Shown here: piece by piece, positions 23,479 through 35,953 of the stretch | Layout of the letters: every line of letters begins with the position of its first letter | Position numbering within the stretch: the first letter of the stretch is position 1 | Assembly (NCBI GenBank): GCA_038363925.1 | Contig: JAQQWL010000007.1 | Location: 62,001 to 126,000, forward strand | Direction of reading: 5' to 3' | Length of the DNA: 64,000 nucleotides | Source of the DNA: Apiospora phragmitis | Taxonomy: Eukaryota; Ascomycota; Sordariomycetes; Amphisphaeriales; Apiosporaceae | Translations under genes and position numbers: made by a program | The notes under the pieces: generated by a model | The model's database searches: none | Seen by the model: only the letters and a program-made list of their open reading frames with translations | Told to the model about the DNA's origin: nothing

Positions 23479-25025
23479 AGAAGTACTTAGTGGACGTCAT
23501 CATGCGAGACTCGTTAGTGACTGGTGTATGCAGGTGTGGGCGCGACGGCATAGATGGGTGGAGGGACGGCATAGATGGATGGTGGGACGGTATAGATGGG
23601 TGGCGGGAAGTAATAGGAGTAAGGTAGGATTAGGGATGGTGGATTGGAGAGATTGGTTCTCGCGGACGGTGTAAGGATTTTGACTTTACCACTACATGGC
23701 CACTGCAGATAACATACCACATAAGAATTGAAGCAATGCATCGATTTCACGCGAACTCCAGCAGCTCTTGCACATCCCCTATCCGATAGACAGTAGTCTC
23801 TCGCGGACGGTGTAAGGATTTTGACTTTACCACTACATGGCCACTGCAGATAACATACCACATAAGAATTGAAGCAATGCATCGATTTCACGCGAACTCC
23901 AGCAGCTCTTGCACATCCCCTATCCGATAGACAGTAGTCTCTCGCGGTCTCAGGTAAGCTAACTGCCAACATTTTTGGATCAAGTGAAGTTGAAATAGAC
24001 TCCCCCTGACCTGATACTGCTGCATTAGTGCAAGGGAAATCCGGATAGCCGTTCATGCTAATCTGGATCTGTCTCAAGAGTTGACCTAGAGCGGCACCAC
24101 CTTAACCAAAAGCGAATGTCCATGATGCGTGCAATTACTGGATTCAACTTTGACATGTCTCACCGACCTGGCTCGACTGCCCAAAGTGGCGATCGGAATA
24201 GTCCAGGTGCTTCCGGAGGTGCTGCATTTGGAGCTCGTTTAGGCCTCCGGCTCTCGCTAGCGATTCAGTTTAGCCACTGGCGCTCTGCTCTGATTCAGCA
24301 CCAATACGACTGGCCAACTCACCAAGTAATCTCCACGACAGCACACCTGGACCCAAATGTATCTGGAATGAAATAGACCTACCATTACTGACATCTAACT
24401 CCTTTGCGCGCGACACTACAGTCGCGTTACTGTAGGGTAGGTCGGGAAGGAGGCCTCTGTGAGTGCTCCAGGTCGGTGTCCTCTTCCCCGCACTTCGGGA
24501 TGGTTACCACTGATCAAAGTGATCAAAGCAAATTGACAGTCCAAACTTCATCCAGCGGTTCTACATGCCATGCAGTCCTGGTCGGCCTTGACGCTTGACA
24601 AGCGAGCCATTTCTATAGGGCAGGGGTAAGCGTGGCGTTAGTGATCGCATCGTAATTTCCGCCGCCGACGTATCCAGCTACTATGATAAGGAATGAAATG
24701 TTATGTAACTCGAGAGGGAAGCACGGGATTGGCATCTTCTAACCTAGTGGTGTCTCGGTGTGGTTCTACAGCTAGGTAATGGCTTATCTTATCTCTTCAT
24801 CAGAAGACAGCAAGGGAAAGCCACATTCAATTGACCGCAACAAAAGCCATCACCATTTCTTCCATTTTGAATTTTGGTCCGCAAGAATTCAATTGTCTAT
24901 GTATGTCTGTTTCTCTGTTTCAAGTCGCTGACAAGATACAGGACGTCGCTTTCGCATTATCAAGACATGACGCCGGGGAAACAGAAACGGTAGGAAAATA
25001 CGCAAAGTTACGAACGTCAAGCTCC
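23479..25025. other. Intergenic region with short tandem repeats and possible gene relic
   Basis: No intact gene. From 23545 to 23610 a 15-18 bp unit around CATAGATGG(A/G)TGG repeats about four times. A 141-bp tandem duplication follows (separate entry). On the minus strand, 24095-24000 reads GQLLRQIQISMNGYPDF and a neighbouring frame ends RETTVYRIGDVQELLEFA-stop near 23760 and 23900. Together these look like the last exons of a decayed gene of unknown type. Confidence 0.4.
23658..23939 (+). repeat. Perfect 141-bp tandem duplication
   Basis: 23658-23798 and 23799-23939 read identically from TCTCGCGGACGGTGTAAGGA to the next TCTCGCGG, by direct comparison. The period, 141, is a multiple of three (47 codons), so an open frame on the minus strand passes through both copies. 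The identity indicates a recent event, or an assembly join, and absence of RIP on this short repeat. Confidence 0.93.
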
Positions 25026-26561
25026 CTACAGCATGGCGGCGAGAGCAGCCACGACGGGGGCGACGACAGCGGCCGCGCCCAGGGCCACCGACGAAGCCGC
25101 GCTCTTGCCGTCTTCGCCGCTGCCGCTGCTGCCGTCCTTGTTGGAGGGGGCGTCGTTGACCTTGGCGTCGGGCATCTCGACGAGGGCGAACTGGGCCGTG
25201 ACCTGCTTGCCGTTGGAGTCCATGATGTTCTGCTGGAACTTGTAGTCCATGCTGTCGAGCAGCTTGCCCTTGTTGTCGAGGCTGACGCCGTCGTCCATGA
25301 AGCCCTGCGCCTGGCTCGGCAGCTCGGGGATGGCGCTGAAGTCGCTGGCGAAGCCGTTGCTCTTGCCGAGGATCAGATCCGAGCTGCACTGGGGCGGCTG
25401 CACCACCTTGAGGCTGTCCGTCTTGATGTTCTTGATCTTGTCCCAGTCGATGGAATCGTACTGCTTGCTCAGATTGTCAAAGTCCTTCATGAGCTCGACG
25501 TCGCTCGACTCGGTGTCTTTCGTATTCATCATCTTGACCAGGCCGAACTTGTTGGCCTCCTGCGTGTACTCGAAGACGATGCCGCCGGCGAAGGTCTTGA
25601 CCATCTCGTCGCGGCCGTACATGGCGGCGATCTCGTTGAAGGGGCGAGGCGAGCCGACCGGCTCGTTGCAGCCGTGCTCGGACCAGAAGATGGGCAGCGA
25701 CGTCTGGGCGAAGTCCTTGACCAGCTCCGGGTAGCCCGACTCCTCGAAGGTGGCGTCGCCGCACCACGAGTAGATGTTCACCGCAAAGAAGTCGGCGCGC
25801 GACATGTCGCCCTCCTCGTCCTCGATGCTGCAGCCCAGATAGTTCCACAGGTCGACGACGCTGTCCTTGCCGGCGCCCGAGGCGGAGCGCGTGTCGGTGG
25901 CGGCGTAGCCGACGGCGATGAAGCGGTCCGAGTGCTTCTTGATGTACTGCTTGAGGTCGCGGGTGACGGCGCGGATGTAGGGCGGGTTCTCGCGCGCCTG
26001 CTTCTTGTCGTCGATGACCTCGTTGCCCGCGAAGAAGGCGATGACGTTGCTGTAGCCCTTGAAGGCCTCGACGACCTTGAAGATGTTCTCGAGGTAGCCG
26101 TGGTGGTAGGTGGACTTGGCGTTTTCTTTATTGATGTGCGTGTTCACGACGGGCGAGTTGACATCGAGCATGAGGTAGATGCCGGCGTTGTTGAAGACGG
26201 TGACGCACTCGTCGTGGTTCAGGTCGGCGTGCAGGTTGTAGACGCGGATGACGTTGGCGCCGAGCGACTGGATGACGGCGGCGTCGCGGCGGCACTGGTC
26301 CGGGCGCGAGAGCGGGTCGAACTTGTCGGCGCCGTCGCTCTTGAAGGCCGACTGGCCGCCCGGCTGGTAGGCCAGGCCGCGGATCTTGAACTCGCTGCCG
26401 TTGCCGGTGAAGTAGAACTGGTTGCCCTTGATCTCGATCTGGGGCAGCGCCGCCGCCACCGTCGCGCCGAGGGCGACTAGGGTAGTAGACAGCTACAGGA
26501 TCAAATTCATTAGCATGGTTCCATTCTTGAATTTAGAATACTGTGGCGGACTTACACGCAT
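25026..26561 (-). CDS. GPI-anchored 1,3-beta-glucanosyltransferase, GH72 (Gel/Gas family)
   Basis: Cuts internal beta-1,3-glucan and joins the new end to another chain at the cell wall. Two exons, 26561-26556 (only ATG CGT) and 26492-25026, give 490 aa. The tiny first exon is supported by the GTAAGT donor and by the resulting signal peptide MRLSTTLVALGATVAAALPQ. The GH72 acid/base Glu is about residue 160 (FFAGNEVIDD) and the nucleophile Glu about 274 (FWSEHGCNEP). A Ser/Gly linker and a hydrophobic tail (SSVALGAAAVVAPVVAALAA) mark GPI attachment. There is no long Cys-rich X8 (CBM43) domain after the catalytic part, so this is the short subtype. Transcription is opposite to the FSH hydrolase. 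Confidence 0.95.
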
Positions 26562-28631
26562 AGTAAGTTGGAGTCCTCGCGGTGCAAGGAGACGTCAAGG
26601 AGTACTGATTATTATATAGTATTGAGTTCGGGGAATGGCGAGGGCGATACAAATAAAACGCAATAGCAATTCAGTAAAAAAAATGAGTAAAATATAGGTC
26701 TAAAAGAGTGACTTGAAAAAAGGTTTGGCGAATGTTGCCGTTCTGATCTGCTTCGTAGGTTTGCCTCTCAGAAGAAAAATATAAGGGATCGAGGAGAATG
26801 TCGAGAATAACTGGAAGAAGGAATTCCTCGGGTTCAAATGGGACATGACAAACGGCTTGAGACTTCGAAAGGATCCCGGTTCCCCCTTCTTTTCGTTTTC
26901 TTCATATTGGCGAGAGTGTTCCAAGAGAATACCAAGAGCCCAAGACGTCGCCAAGCAAATGCGTGCCCGTGAGTCGCTCTCCAAGAGCGCGCATGAAATA
27001 AGGCCAAGCGAATAGGGAGGCTGCGCCCTTTTGCCCAGCAATCCAGGGGCGGACTTGCTGAAGTTAGCAGCGTTAGTAACAGCTACGGGCGACAAGCTGA
27101 TGGGTTGTGGCGATCATTCATTCTGGGCAGGCTCTGGGCAGTCTTGTCCCATCTCCAAGGTCGGCTTGGCTGGCGCCGCACACATAACGTAAAACAAGGA
27201 TACGAGTCGCGGTCAGAAACGACAAGACGAAGCAGATGGCCATCATCTGCCCAAACCTGAGACCAGATTAAAGTCAACGTCTCGGCCCCCCGTTTTTGCT
27301 CATCCTCGAACCACAGTTTCTCTGCTCTTTTTCATTCTTCGTCTGGTTTTGCGTCGTGTCGCGTCTTGTCGCCGGGGCTGCTGGTGCAGTGCCGAGCCGC
27401 TACCGACAAATTCGCCCCAAGTTTTCAGGCGGCAAATCCTTCTTTTGGTTCTCAATCCCGTATGGAAATCGAATGAAGTGATCAGAAAAAGGATAGGAAG
27501 AGATTGCGACGAGCACAATAGGATTCTCTCTCCTGTGCGCCTCGCATAGCATCTAATTTTCCCTTGCTGCCTGCGAGTAGAGAGGGTAGACAGGATTCGG
27601 TCGCTTGTGTGATTAGCAGTCAAGAAGGAAGCAGAACGCTGTGTCTCATTTTGCTTCCTTCTTGGCAACGAACAGGCTCTGTCGTCTCATATGCTAGATG
27701 CGTATTCTACAGGCCTCTGTGATGTAATAATAAAGCTCGTCAATTCAGATATCTAGTGCTACTGATATTCTGAGGACAAAGGGCGACAAGCATGTTTGTT
27801 GATGTCGAATCTGTTCTGTTAAATTTAGCTGTCACTGTTGGGTAATCTAATGCTCAGCTGTCGATGTTATTTTAGTGGGCACTCAAGTGTACAAGGGGAC
27901 TTCTCCAGGCAGCTGGTTAAAATCGTCCTGCACCGCCAACCCGCCTAGAGCAGCTAACAGAGAATTGACCGACTACCTGCATGTCGCCAAAAATGGAACA
28001 GTATTCAATTATCCAAACAGCGATACCATCCAGAGGCTCCAAGCAAGATGAGTCTGTCACGCTGGTGCTTTGGTCTGCCTTCTGAAAAGGACGGGCCAGT
28101 TGTGATGCAGGAAGAATCATTCGGCCAACGGACACATCTTCGATCACTTTCAGTATGGTCCCGTTTCAGCTATCCCACGCGCCGAGGTGAATGCCTGTGC
28201 TGGTATGCCGGTTGGCCAGCTCCAAGTGGACCACCCGTACACAATCACCGTCGCCTCCGAGACTTCGGAATGGAATCCGGTCTGTCGCCGAAAGCCAAGG
28301 TTATACTGAGAGTGCCAATACTGCTTCGAGTGCCGACCATGTTCACTTCGTACGAAACGCACTTGCTTCGTGCCTCACAGCGCCATCTAATTCTGTCCAC
28401 TCCGATCGAGTCGCTTACGAGCGGCCTCTTCTTGTCAGGTGACCGATGCACTGCTTACTGCCAGCCTCATGTAGCGGAGACGACCAATCGTTTCTGTCTT
28501 CCCCGCGCGGTAGCCTGGCTTGAAGACCTGATTTCTCGTGGGAGATTTCGCGTCAAAGCTGTTTGAGAACTCAAGGCCTCCTCTCTGCACATCATTGATT
28601 TCATTGACTATCTCCTCTCGAAGCCTCCATC
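26562..28631. other. Long intergenic region between GH72 and the ankyrin STAND gene
   Basis: About 2 kb without a gene I can support. Open frames (such as 28048-28566 plus and 26700-27095 minus) lack motifs and show no intron logic. One stretch near 28120-28290 (plus, HFQYGPVSAIPRAEVN) looks coding-like but has no start or stop context. Promoters of both flanking genes must lie here. Confidence 0.45.
26612..26618 (-). promoter_or_regulatory. TATA box of the GH72 gene
   Basis: TATATAA on the minus strand, about 50 bases upstream of the ATG at 26561. Inferred from position. Confidence 0.45.
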
Positions 28632-31600
28632 ATGAGCGACCAGGCTCTTGTGAGGCTTCCACGCCCATCTCTTGCTGCTGCCCCGCCCCGAGATGACGGC
28701 GCAGTCAGCTCGTGGGGTCCTGCCGGGTCCGGGGACTCAACCATCACCCAAGGCACCCCATTTGATGATGAACCTTCTGGTGAGAACTATGTACTGAGCA
28801 CGTTGTCACCCGGGGACGGTGCTATGGCTCCTCTGTGAGTATCCATCGCACATACAATCCAGGCCAGTCATTCGCGAGGTGTCCTCATTCTAACTGTCTG
28901 CGCCGCAGACCCGGCACAGTCATCGCGCGATGGCGCAACGAGATCGAGTCGTTGAGTAGTGAGCAGCGTGACCGGTTCCTGCGCGAGCTGCCGGGGGCTG
29001 CTGGTATCCAGACGTATGTTGACTCCGTCGGCGGTCTCATCAGTGACAAAGTCAAGAATAGTCGGTCCCTACGAGTTGGACGCTGGATCGCGCCCTTGGT
29101 AGAGCTCGTGAATATGAGCAAGCCCTTTGCCGACGCCCTGAATTCGGTCTATCCTCCGGCCGGCATGGTTCTTGGTGGTGTTTCATGCGTCCTCTCCATG
29201 AGCAAGAGGTATGTCGACTACCAAGAAGCCATTCTTGCTTTCCTCGTCAAGGCGTGCAAAAATCTCGGCATAATCGATCGGTACAAAGCAGTCTTCCCCG
29301 AGACTGAGGAAATGCAGCTCGCTCTGATGGATGTTTACGGAGACATCATTCAGTTTTGCTCCCAAGCGTCAAAACTTTTCCTCGATGATAAGGGGAAAAA
29401 CAGGATGACTGCCGTTCCCTTCTTCAAGTCACAACTCAAGACCTTCGAGGCAGGTTTTGGCGAACTGGGAAAGGACTTCGAAACTCATCTGGGAGTTTTT
29501 GACAGGGCCGTCATGTTGGGCTTGGGCAAGATGGCTACCCATCTCCAGAAAATGCAGCTCATGGGCTTGGAGATGCAGGTCCACTCCCATGAGGCCGACA
29601 AGCGCCATCGTACGGAAGAAGAAGAGCGCAGAATCAAGGCACTCGCCAAGGATCAAGGTAAGCAGTGTGCGCTCAGTCGATAAGGAGGCGATCATGGCAG
29701 CGCTGACAACGACAAAGATGAGTTTCGTCAACGTATTTTAGACTGGATATCTACTCTCGAGTTCAGAAAAGTACAAGACGAGAAGCTGGAAAACACCTTG
29801 CCCGGCACCGCGCAGTGGCTACTCGAACACGACATTTTCAAAAGCTGGAAGTTGCGGTCGCATCCGAACCTTCTATATCTACACGGCAAGCCAGGATCCG
29901 GAAAGTCACATCTGGCGGCGAGGTTAATCCGAGAACTCGACCTTTGGTGCCGTGAGCATAACGCAAGCCTACAGGAGCTGGAGAACCAACCGAGATACGC
30001 TTTGGCTTATGTGTATTGCACTGCCAACTTGGCGGAAACTTCCAGTCACAAAAACCTGGACCGAACGTCAGAGACGACGGGCGGTGCAGGGGCAATCCTC
30101 TCCTCGATCCTAAGACAGCTTTACAGTTTCCTTCCCAAGAACCATGACATCGACCTTCTCAAAGGCCTCTATCGCGAGAATCAGGCAAGCAACCCTGTGA
30201 CTGAAGATATGAGGGAAGGTATTAAACTGGTTGTGGCCAATTTTGCTAGAGCTTTCATCGTCATCGATGGATTGGACGAATGTAACGGTTTCAAGGAGAT
30301 CGAATTCGAAAACCTTTGCTCCTTTATCTGTTCCTTGGCCTCTTCAAGTACAGTCAGCACCCCGGCAAGTGTCATCATATTCAGCCGTCCCGGTTATTCC
30401 GCCATCGAGGACGCCCTTGGTGAAGCTGCTTCTATTCAGGTGGATATTGGGGCAAACCAGGCCGACATTGACACCTTCATTACCGAGCGGACAAGGAATC
30501 TCACTTCAAATTCGATCAATCTCCAAGATATCAAGAGCACGTTATCTGGGAACGCTGATGGCATGTTCCTTTGGGTCAAGCTGGCAGTCGACTCAATCAG
30601 GAATGAGAGAACAGACAACAAGAGAAAACAGGCTGCAAGAAACATGCCCAGAGGTCTTACCGGTCCCTATTCAGCTGCACTCAACCGTATCATGGCCCAA
30701 GAGGAATCCGTGAAGGTGTTGGCTTTCAGGGCTCTACTCTGGATTGCGAACTCGCAGAGGCCATTGACCAAGCCCGAGCTGCTGGATGCACTGAGTATAG
30801 AGCCGGGAATGACAGATCTAGAGCCTGGAGACAGGATCGATGACCTGTCGCTCGCCAAAGACTGTGCAGACCTAGTTCTATTCAGGAATGGCCGATATAG
30901 TCTCGTCCATTTTTCTCTCAAAGAGTATCTCACACATCAGCCACTCGGAGGGTCCGAGTCCTTCGCTGAGTATTGGGACATGCAGTCAAAGTCCCATGCT
31001 ATTCTAGCCGAGCTGTGCCTCACCTACCTGATGTTTGACACGTTTAAAATAAGAAGAGTCAAGACTGAAAAGGATAGGAAAGACCTAATGGAGAACTATC
31101 CATTACTGGGCTACTCAGCTGCATACTGGGGCAATCACGTCGCAAAGGTGGCCGCTACCGAGAAAACCATGATTTTGTCATTGGCCAAATTATTTCTAGA
31201 AAGCAATAATCTTCTCCATCTATGGGGACATGTGGTGTCGGCTGCAATTGTTGAGCCACTGGGCCTGCAGCCTCTCCACCTCATGTCTTTCTTCGGTCTA
31301 ACTGAGCTTTTGCCTTTCTTTGATCCGAACGAGTTGCAGCTTGACTTGAAAGACCAACATGGGCAATTCCCTCTTGACTTGGCGTTTAGAGTAAGGCAGA
31401 AAGTCATGGCTGAATGGCTCATACGTCAACATGAGTTGTCAACCTACAAAATAGAGGGCAAACTACCTTCTAAGTACCCCCTACTTTGGTTGGCGGCACG
31501 GAACAACTGGGCTGATATCATCGCCAAACTACTCAACATGGGCCTTGATAAGAACCAAGTGGGTTGGCATTCCCCCCAGGGACAACGACTCTGCAAGAGT

Positions 31601-34600
31601 CAATTCGGTGCGGCTCAGATGAAGCGGCACTGTCGCTTATTGATGCTGGAGTTGACGTCAACATCCAGAATAGCACCGGCGGGACTGCACTCATGATAGC
31701 AATCGCCTTGCAACGGTTTCGATTCGTTCATGCCCTTCTGGATAGGGGAGCAGATATCACCTTGTTTGATACAGACGGACGCAATGCTCTGCATTATGCG
31801 ATACGATACAGCCTTGGGAATCTACCACCGAGAGTTACTGGATCCAATGCTGATAGTGTAGCAAAGCTCAATACGAATACAGGTCTGGGCTTAGCGACAA
31901 CCTTTGGGGGTCATGATCTGATAGGCGTGATACTCGATCATGGAGCCGACATCAACCGTCCTGACAAGACTGGAACCACTCCGTTAGCCATTGCCTCTTC
32001 TACGGGTGATCTTACTGCTTTGAAGATCTTGCTCTCGCGGGGTGCCCGAATAACGACCAGAACTGGTACCAGATCGTCTATCTTTCATCAACTATTTTTA
32101 GCACCGCCGTCCAGACGAATCAATGTGCTCATATGGCTTTTGCAGCACGGTGACGAGTATGGGGAATCTAGGCAGATCCAAGCACAAGAAGCTGGGGAGT
32201 CGCTCGAGCCAGGATCGTTAACGGCAGCACTACTATTCACTCAGGATTCCAGCGGGCGCGCTCCGCTGCAGAGGGCTGTTTCGTGTGGTGACGTACAGGC
32301 CACGAATTTGCTACTTGAGACTCCGCTCCGGAAACGCCTATTGCTGCAACAAGGAGACAAATGCCTGAAGGAGGCACTTGAGCTGGGCCATTTCGACTGT
32401 AGTCAAGTGTTGCTCGATGCTTGTAGTGACGTTATTCCTCAGTTTCCATCGCCCAATGAGCCTCTGATGGCGTATGCTGCGAAGTCGGGAAATGCTGCTC
32501 TGATCCCCCTCGTCCTCAGCCATGGTGGGAGTCCAAGTACGACCAACGATCTAGGCGAAACTCCTCTTCTCGTTGCAGTCGACGAGGGCAGAGTGGACTT
32601 TGTCAGGTCATTGATTGAACAGGTGGCAAATGTCGATTACTATCACAAGGCTGACGCTGGCGAAATATCACTCCATTGGGCAGCTCAAGACGGCAATCTT
32701 GAGTTGCTAGAACTCTTGCTCCCTTACTATGAGGTCGACAAATATCTGGGGGACGTTAATGGGAACTGGCCCATCCACCTGGCTGCCGCGTGCGGGGAAC
32801 TCGACTGTGTGAAGGCTCTCATCAATTTCGATTCGGACGGTTCGGGTCGCCGCAACGGTGCAGGTGATACCCCTCTCTACTTGGCGGCCCAGAAAGGGTC
32901 AAAGTCTGTTGTGGACTACCTTCTCGGAACCGCCAAAGTTGACGTCAACGCCGCAAATCGATTTGGTAGTACGCCATTACATAAAGCTATCATTGATTAC
33001 AGAACCGAGGTTGCTCTCTCTATAATCTCCTATGGCGCATCGCTATCTGTTGCGGATGAAGCAGGCTGGACAGTACTGCACTATGCAGCCGAGATGGGTA
33101 ATGAGGTAGTCGCACGATGCTTATTGGATCATGGTTGCGAGCCACACCCGAGACGTCGGACGGGAAAACGCCGTTTTACCTGGCAGTCGGATTTCAACAG
33201 GTTGAGGTAGTGGAGCTTTATCTCTCACGGGGTCTTGATGAAGTTGTTCGGCGGCGCGGTCCAGGACGCAACTGCGCGCTTGCCGCTGCTAAGGCCGGGA
33301 ACCTCAATCTGTGGCTCGAAATCGTCGGCATGGAAGAATCCTTGGCACATGACGTCGATGAAGACTACGACGGTGCTCTGGCCATTGCCTCAATCTTCGG
33401 GCAAACTCACATGCTGAGGTTTATACTCACCTCAGGCCTCGATGTCAACAGCGTGGGCGCAATGCAAAACTCGGTACTCCAATCTGCGGCACATTATGGA
33501 AATCTTGCTGCTGTGCAATATCTTTGCCAGGAAGGTGCCAGCCTTGATCATCAAGACTCTTACGGCCGCACGACCCTTCACTGGGCCTTTATCGATGGAT
33601 ATGAGTCCTGTCAGCGAGCATTGATTGATGCCGGCGTTAACCAACTGATCCGCGATGATCTTGGGTTTCTTGCCAGAGATTATGACCCCTACCTGGCTGT
33701 TGCTAGATCGACGAGCAAACATAGTGCCCGGAATCTCTCATGGTCAACTGCTTGCAAGTTCGTCATTGAGTCGATTCGAAGTATCAAGATCAGCCAGACT
33801 GCATCTGGCGACGGGACAAACGCTAAGCTGAGAAACGACTTGAGCGTACTATCAAATGCGCTTTATCTGCTCAGGGATCTGCAGACAGCTGCCATAATTG
33901 AGCTAAAACGGCAGCTTTCGGTTGAATGGGAGTATACCTGTGGTATATATGACCAAGAAGTTGAGAAGGACGAGACCTGGTACAGTTGCACCCATTGCGG
34001 CATAATGCTGTGCACCCAGTGTTACAGCCACTGCGAGTCAGCCAACCCACCCTTTGCACGCCCATTACTAGTCGATCAACTGGAGACTATGGAGCGTGAG
34101 CTTGTCCTTGTTCGCAAGGTGCTGAGACCCATTGCGCACTCCGGATACTACACATTGGTTCAGGTCCTCAGCACCGCCCCAGGGTTCTGGGCATGGGTGG
34201 AAATGAAGGCTGAGAGATACGATGATTGGAAGGCGGATTGCGAAAGGGAAAGGTGGAACTTCAACCAGTCGGAAATTCCAGGATGGGAGCTTATAGGCAT
34301 TTTGAGTCTATTGAGAGACGAACTCAACACAAAAGTCAAACCTCCGGTGCCAAAGCCTTCTCTTTCAGAAACCTCATTGGCATTGGATGTGGGCTTACGT
34401 CTCAGAAGTCGATTACGAACATTATATCGTTACTACTCTCCCGATCTAGAACGAAATCCATACGGATGCGAGGGCCATGAGTATTTGAAAATCACGCCTG
34501 TGGCGGAACTCCCAGACGACATGAAGGCCATGTTAGACTCGGAGAACAATCTCACAGAGGTGTTCTTCGAGACAGTAGAGAAGAGGTACAACGAACGAGC

Positions 34601-35174
34601 GCGTGCATTAATCGTACCGGATGATGACACACAAATCCAAGGAATCATCACCGAGCCCTACAGTTATGAGAGGTCTGTAGCTGACTTAATCTCTACTGGA
34701 AATACCCAACATGTGGATTTGGAGCTGGAACTACCCGAGGAGCATACGGAGGCGAGTAAGAATGAGGGTAGCATGTCGACATCTTCCACAGCGTCATCCG
34801 AAGGGCCATGTTCCATCGTGGACAAGTTTGCCGAGGAGGATTGGCAAATCTATAATCAGATTGGGTCGATCCGACGTGATCTTCTCATGCAATGGAAGGC
34901 CAATCAGTTGGGGAGGAATGATAAGGCACAAAAGGAACAGGAAACGGTACTCGAGACAGCATGGCAGCTGGCGCAAGCTATTGGGTACCATGGAGTGCTA
35001 TTCGAATCCCTGGAAGATTTGCATAGAGAACGCATGGACGAGTTAACGGTAAAGGCATCGTCTGGCAAACTCTCTTTCCGAGCTGGAAGCGGCGGACAGT
35101 GCTGCGGTTGTGTCGGGCCGTTCAGACACAAAGTCGACACCGGCATGATGATCCAGATATATCTGCCTGTTTAG
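28632..35174 (+). CDS. Large STAND (NACHT) protein with ankyrin repeats and a Cys-rich ZZ-like motif
   Basis: A fungal NLR-type protein. Exons 28632-28834, 28909-29657 and 29718-35174. Residues 1-68 are disordered. Residues 69-320 are alpha-helical, resembling the Goodbye/DUF7708-type N-termini of fungal STAND proteins (for example PPAGMVLGGVSCVLSMSKRY). NACHT: Walker A GKPGSGKS at about 374-381, Walker B FIVIDGLDE at about 497-505. Ankyrin repeats run from about 930 to 1650 (clear units: GDTPLYLAAQKGSKSVVDYLL, with DVNAANRFGSTPLHKAI). At about 1720-1757, WYSCTHCGIMLCTQCYSHC is a ZZ-like zinc site. The C-terminal ~380 residues are unrecognised. Two single-base breaks occur: a CCCCCC run at about 31575 and GAGCCACACC at about 33140. 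Adding one base at each gives 2136 aa. Recognition and cell-death roles are known for some relatives, not shown here. Confidence 0.88.
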
Positions 35175-35953
35175 ATACTGGACCATTTAGAGCACCTGGT
35201 GTTCGCGGCAAGCCCAGGCAACTTCCAATTGCCAGTCCGATTCGAAGGCAATTTCAGGCTGTAGTTCAAAGCACCTCGAAGAATCCCCGACTACCTTCCT
35301 CCTCAAACCTCTGCCTGCACCTTCCTGAACTCATTGCACTTTCGATGCTTGGCCATGATGAGCTGATGTTGCATCAATTTAAGCAACTCATTGCTAGACC
35401 TTTGCCAGCATTATTACTCTCATTGTCAGATGATACCAACTTCATCGAAGCCTTCCACCACCATGGCTTCCCCTTCAGCCATCCTCGTCTCCACGGCTCA
35501 CCGCGTATACACCACCACCTACCGCGTGGCAGTAGTACCACTGCTCCCAGCCCATAGCAGGTAGGTAGCCCACCTAGTCATGTCAACCTTCCTGTGCCAC
35601 GTGCTTATATACGGATACTATAGTAATCAGACTTGATGATGGTGATGAAGCGCACTATGTAGGTTGAGAAACTCGCCGGCTAGTTGGCTCTGGCGGGGCT
35701 GGCAATGTAGGGCTGGCAATGTCGCTCGTGTGCTAGCTGGGCACCAGAGGAGAATGGTTAGCAGTAAGGGAGGGGGGGTTGAAAGCCAAGGGGGGCACTC
35801 CGTGTGAACGACTATCACTCCTTTATTCCTAGAACCAGATTGCCAGAAGGAATAAAGTGGCCGGGGTCTTGCTGCATTCGTCCAATCCTGTGTATTATTA
35901 CCTACTTAGGTAAGTATGGAATCATCCTGGGAGACTCATTGAACTATCTGCCT
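35175..35953. other. Shared 3' region of the two convergent STAND genes
   Basis: 779 bases between two stop codons. No gene. It contains a GAGGGGGGG run near 35769 and a CACGTG E-box-like site near 35598. Both transcripts must end here. Confidence 0.5.

Noticed and set aside
23514..24077. 187-codon minus-strand frame with a duplicated 47-residue unit and PPxIYAV repeats
   Set aside because: The openness comes from a 141-bp duplication (multiple of three) and short tandem repeats. A different frame looks more like the decayed exon.
24831..26480. 549-codon plus-strand frame opposite the GH72 gene
   Set aside because: Shadow of GC-rich codon use. The minus strand carries both catalytic glutamates, a signal peptide and a GPI tail.
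28048..28566. 172-codon frame upstream of the ankyrin STAND gene
   Set aside because: No motif, no intron logic, and composition unlike neighbouring genes.
31564..33210. Treating the middle ankyrin frame as a separate gene starting at the 31564 ATG
   Set aside because: The frame before and after continues the same protein, and one base added in the CCCCCC run joins them. Total length then becomes a multiple of three across all exons.
35099..35557. 152-codon frame overlapping the end of the ankyrin STAND gene
   Set aside because: It starts inside a supported exon in another frame and is His/Pro/Ser-rich without motifs.
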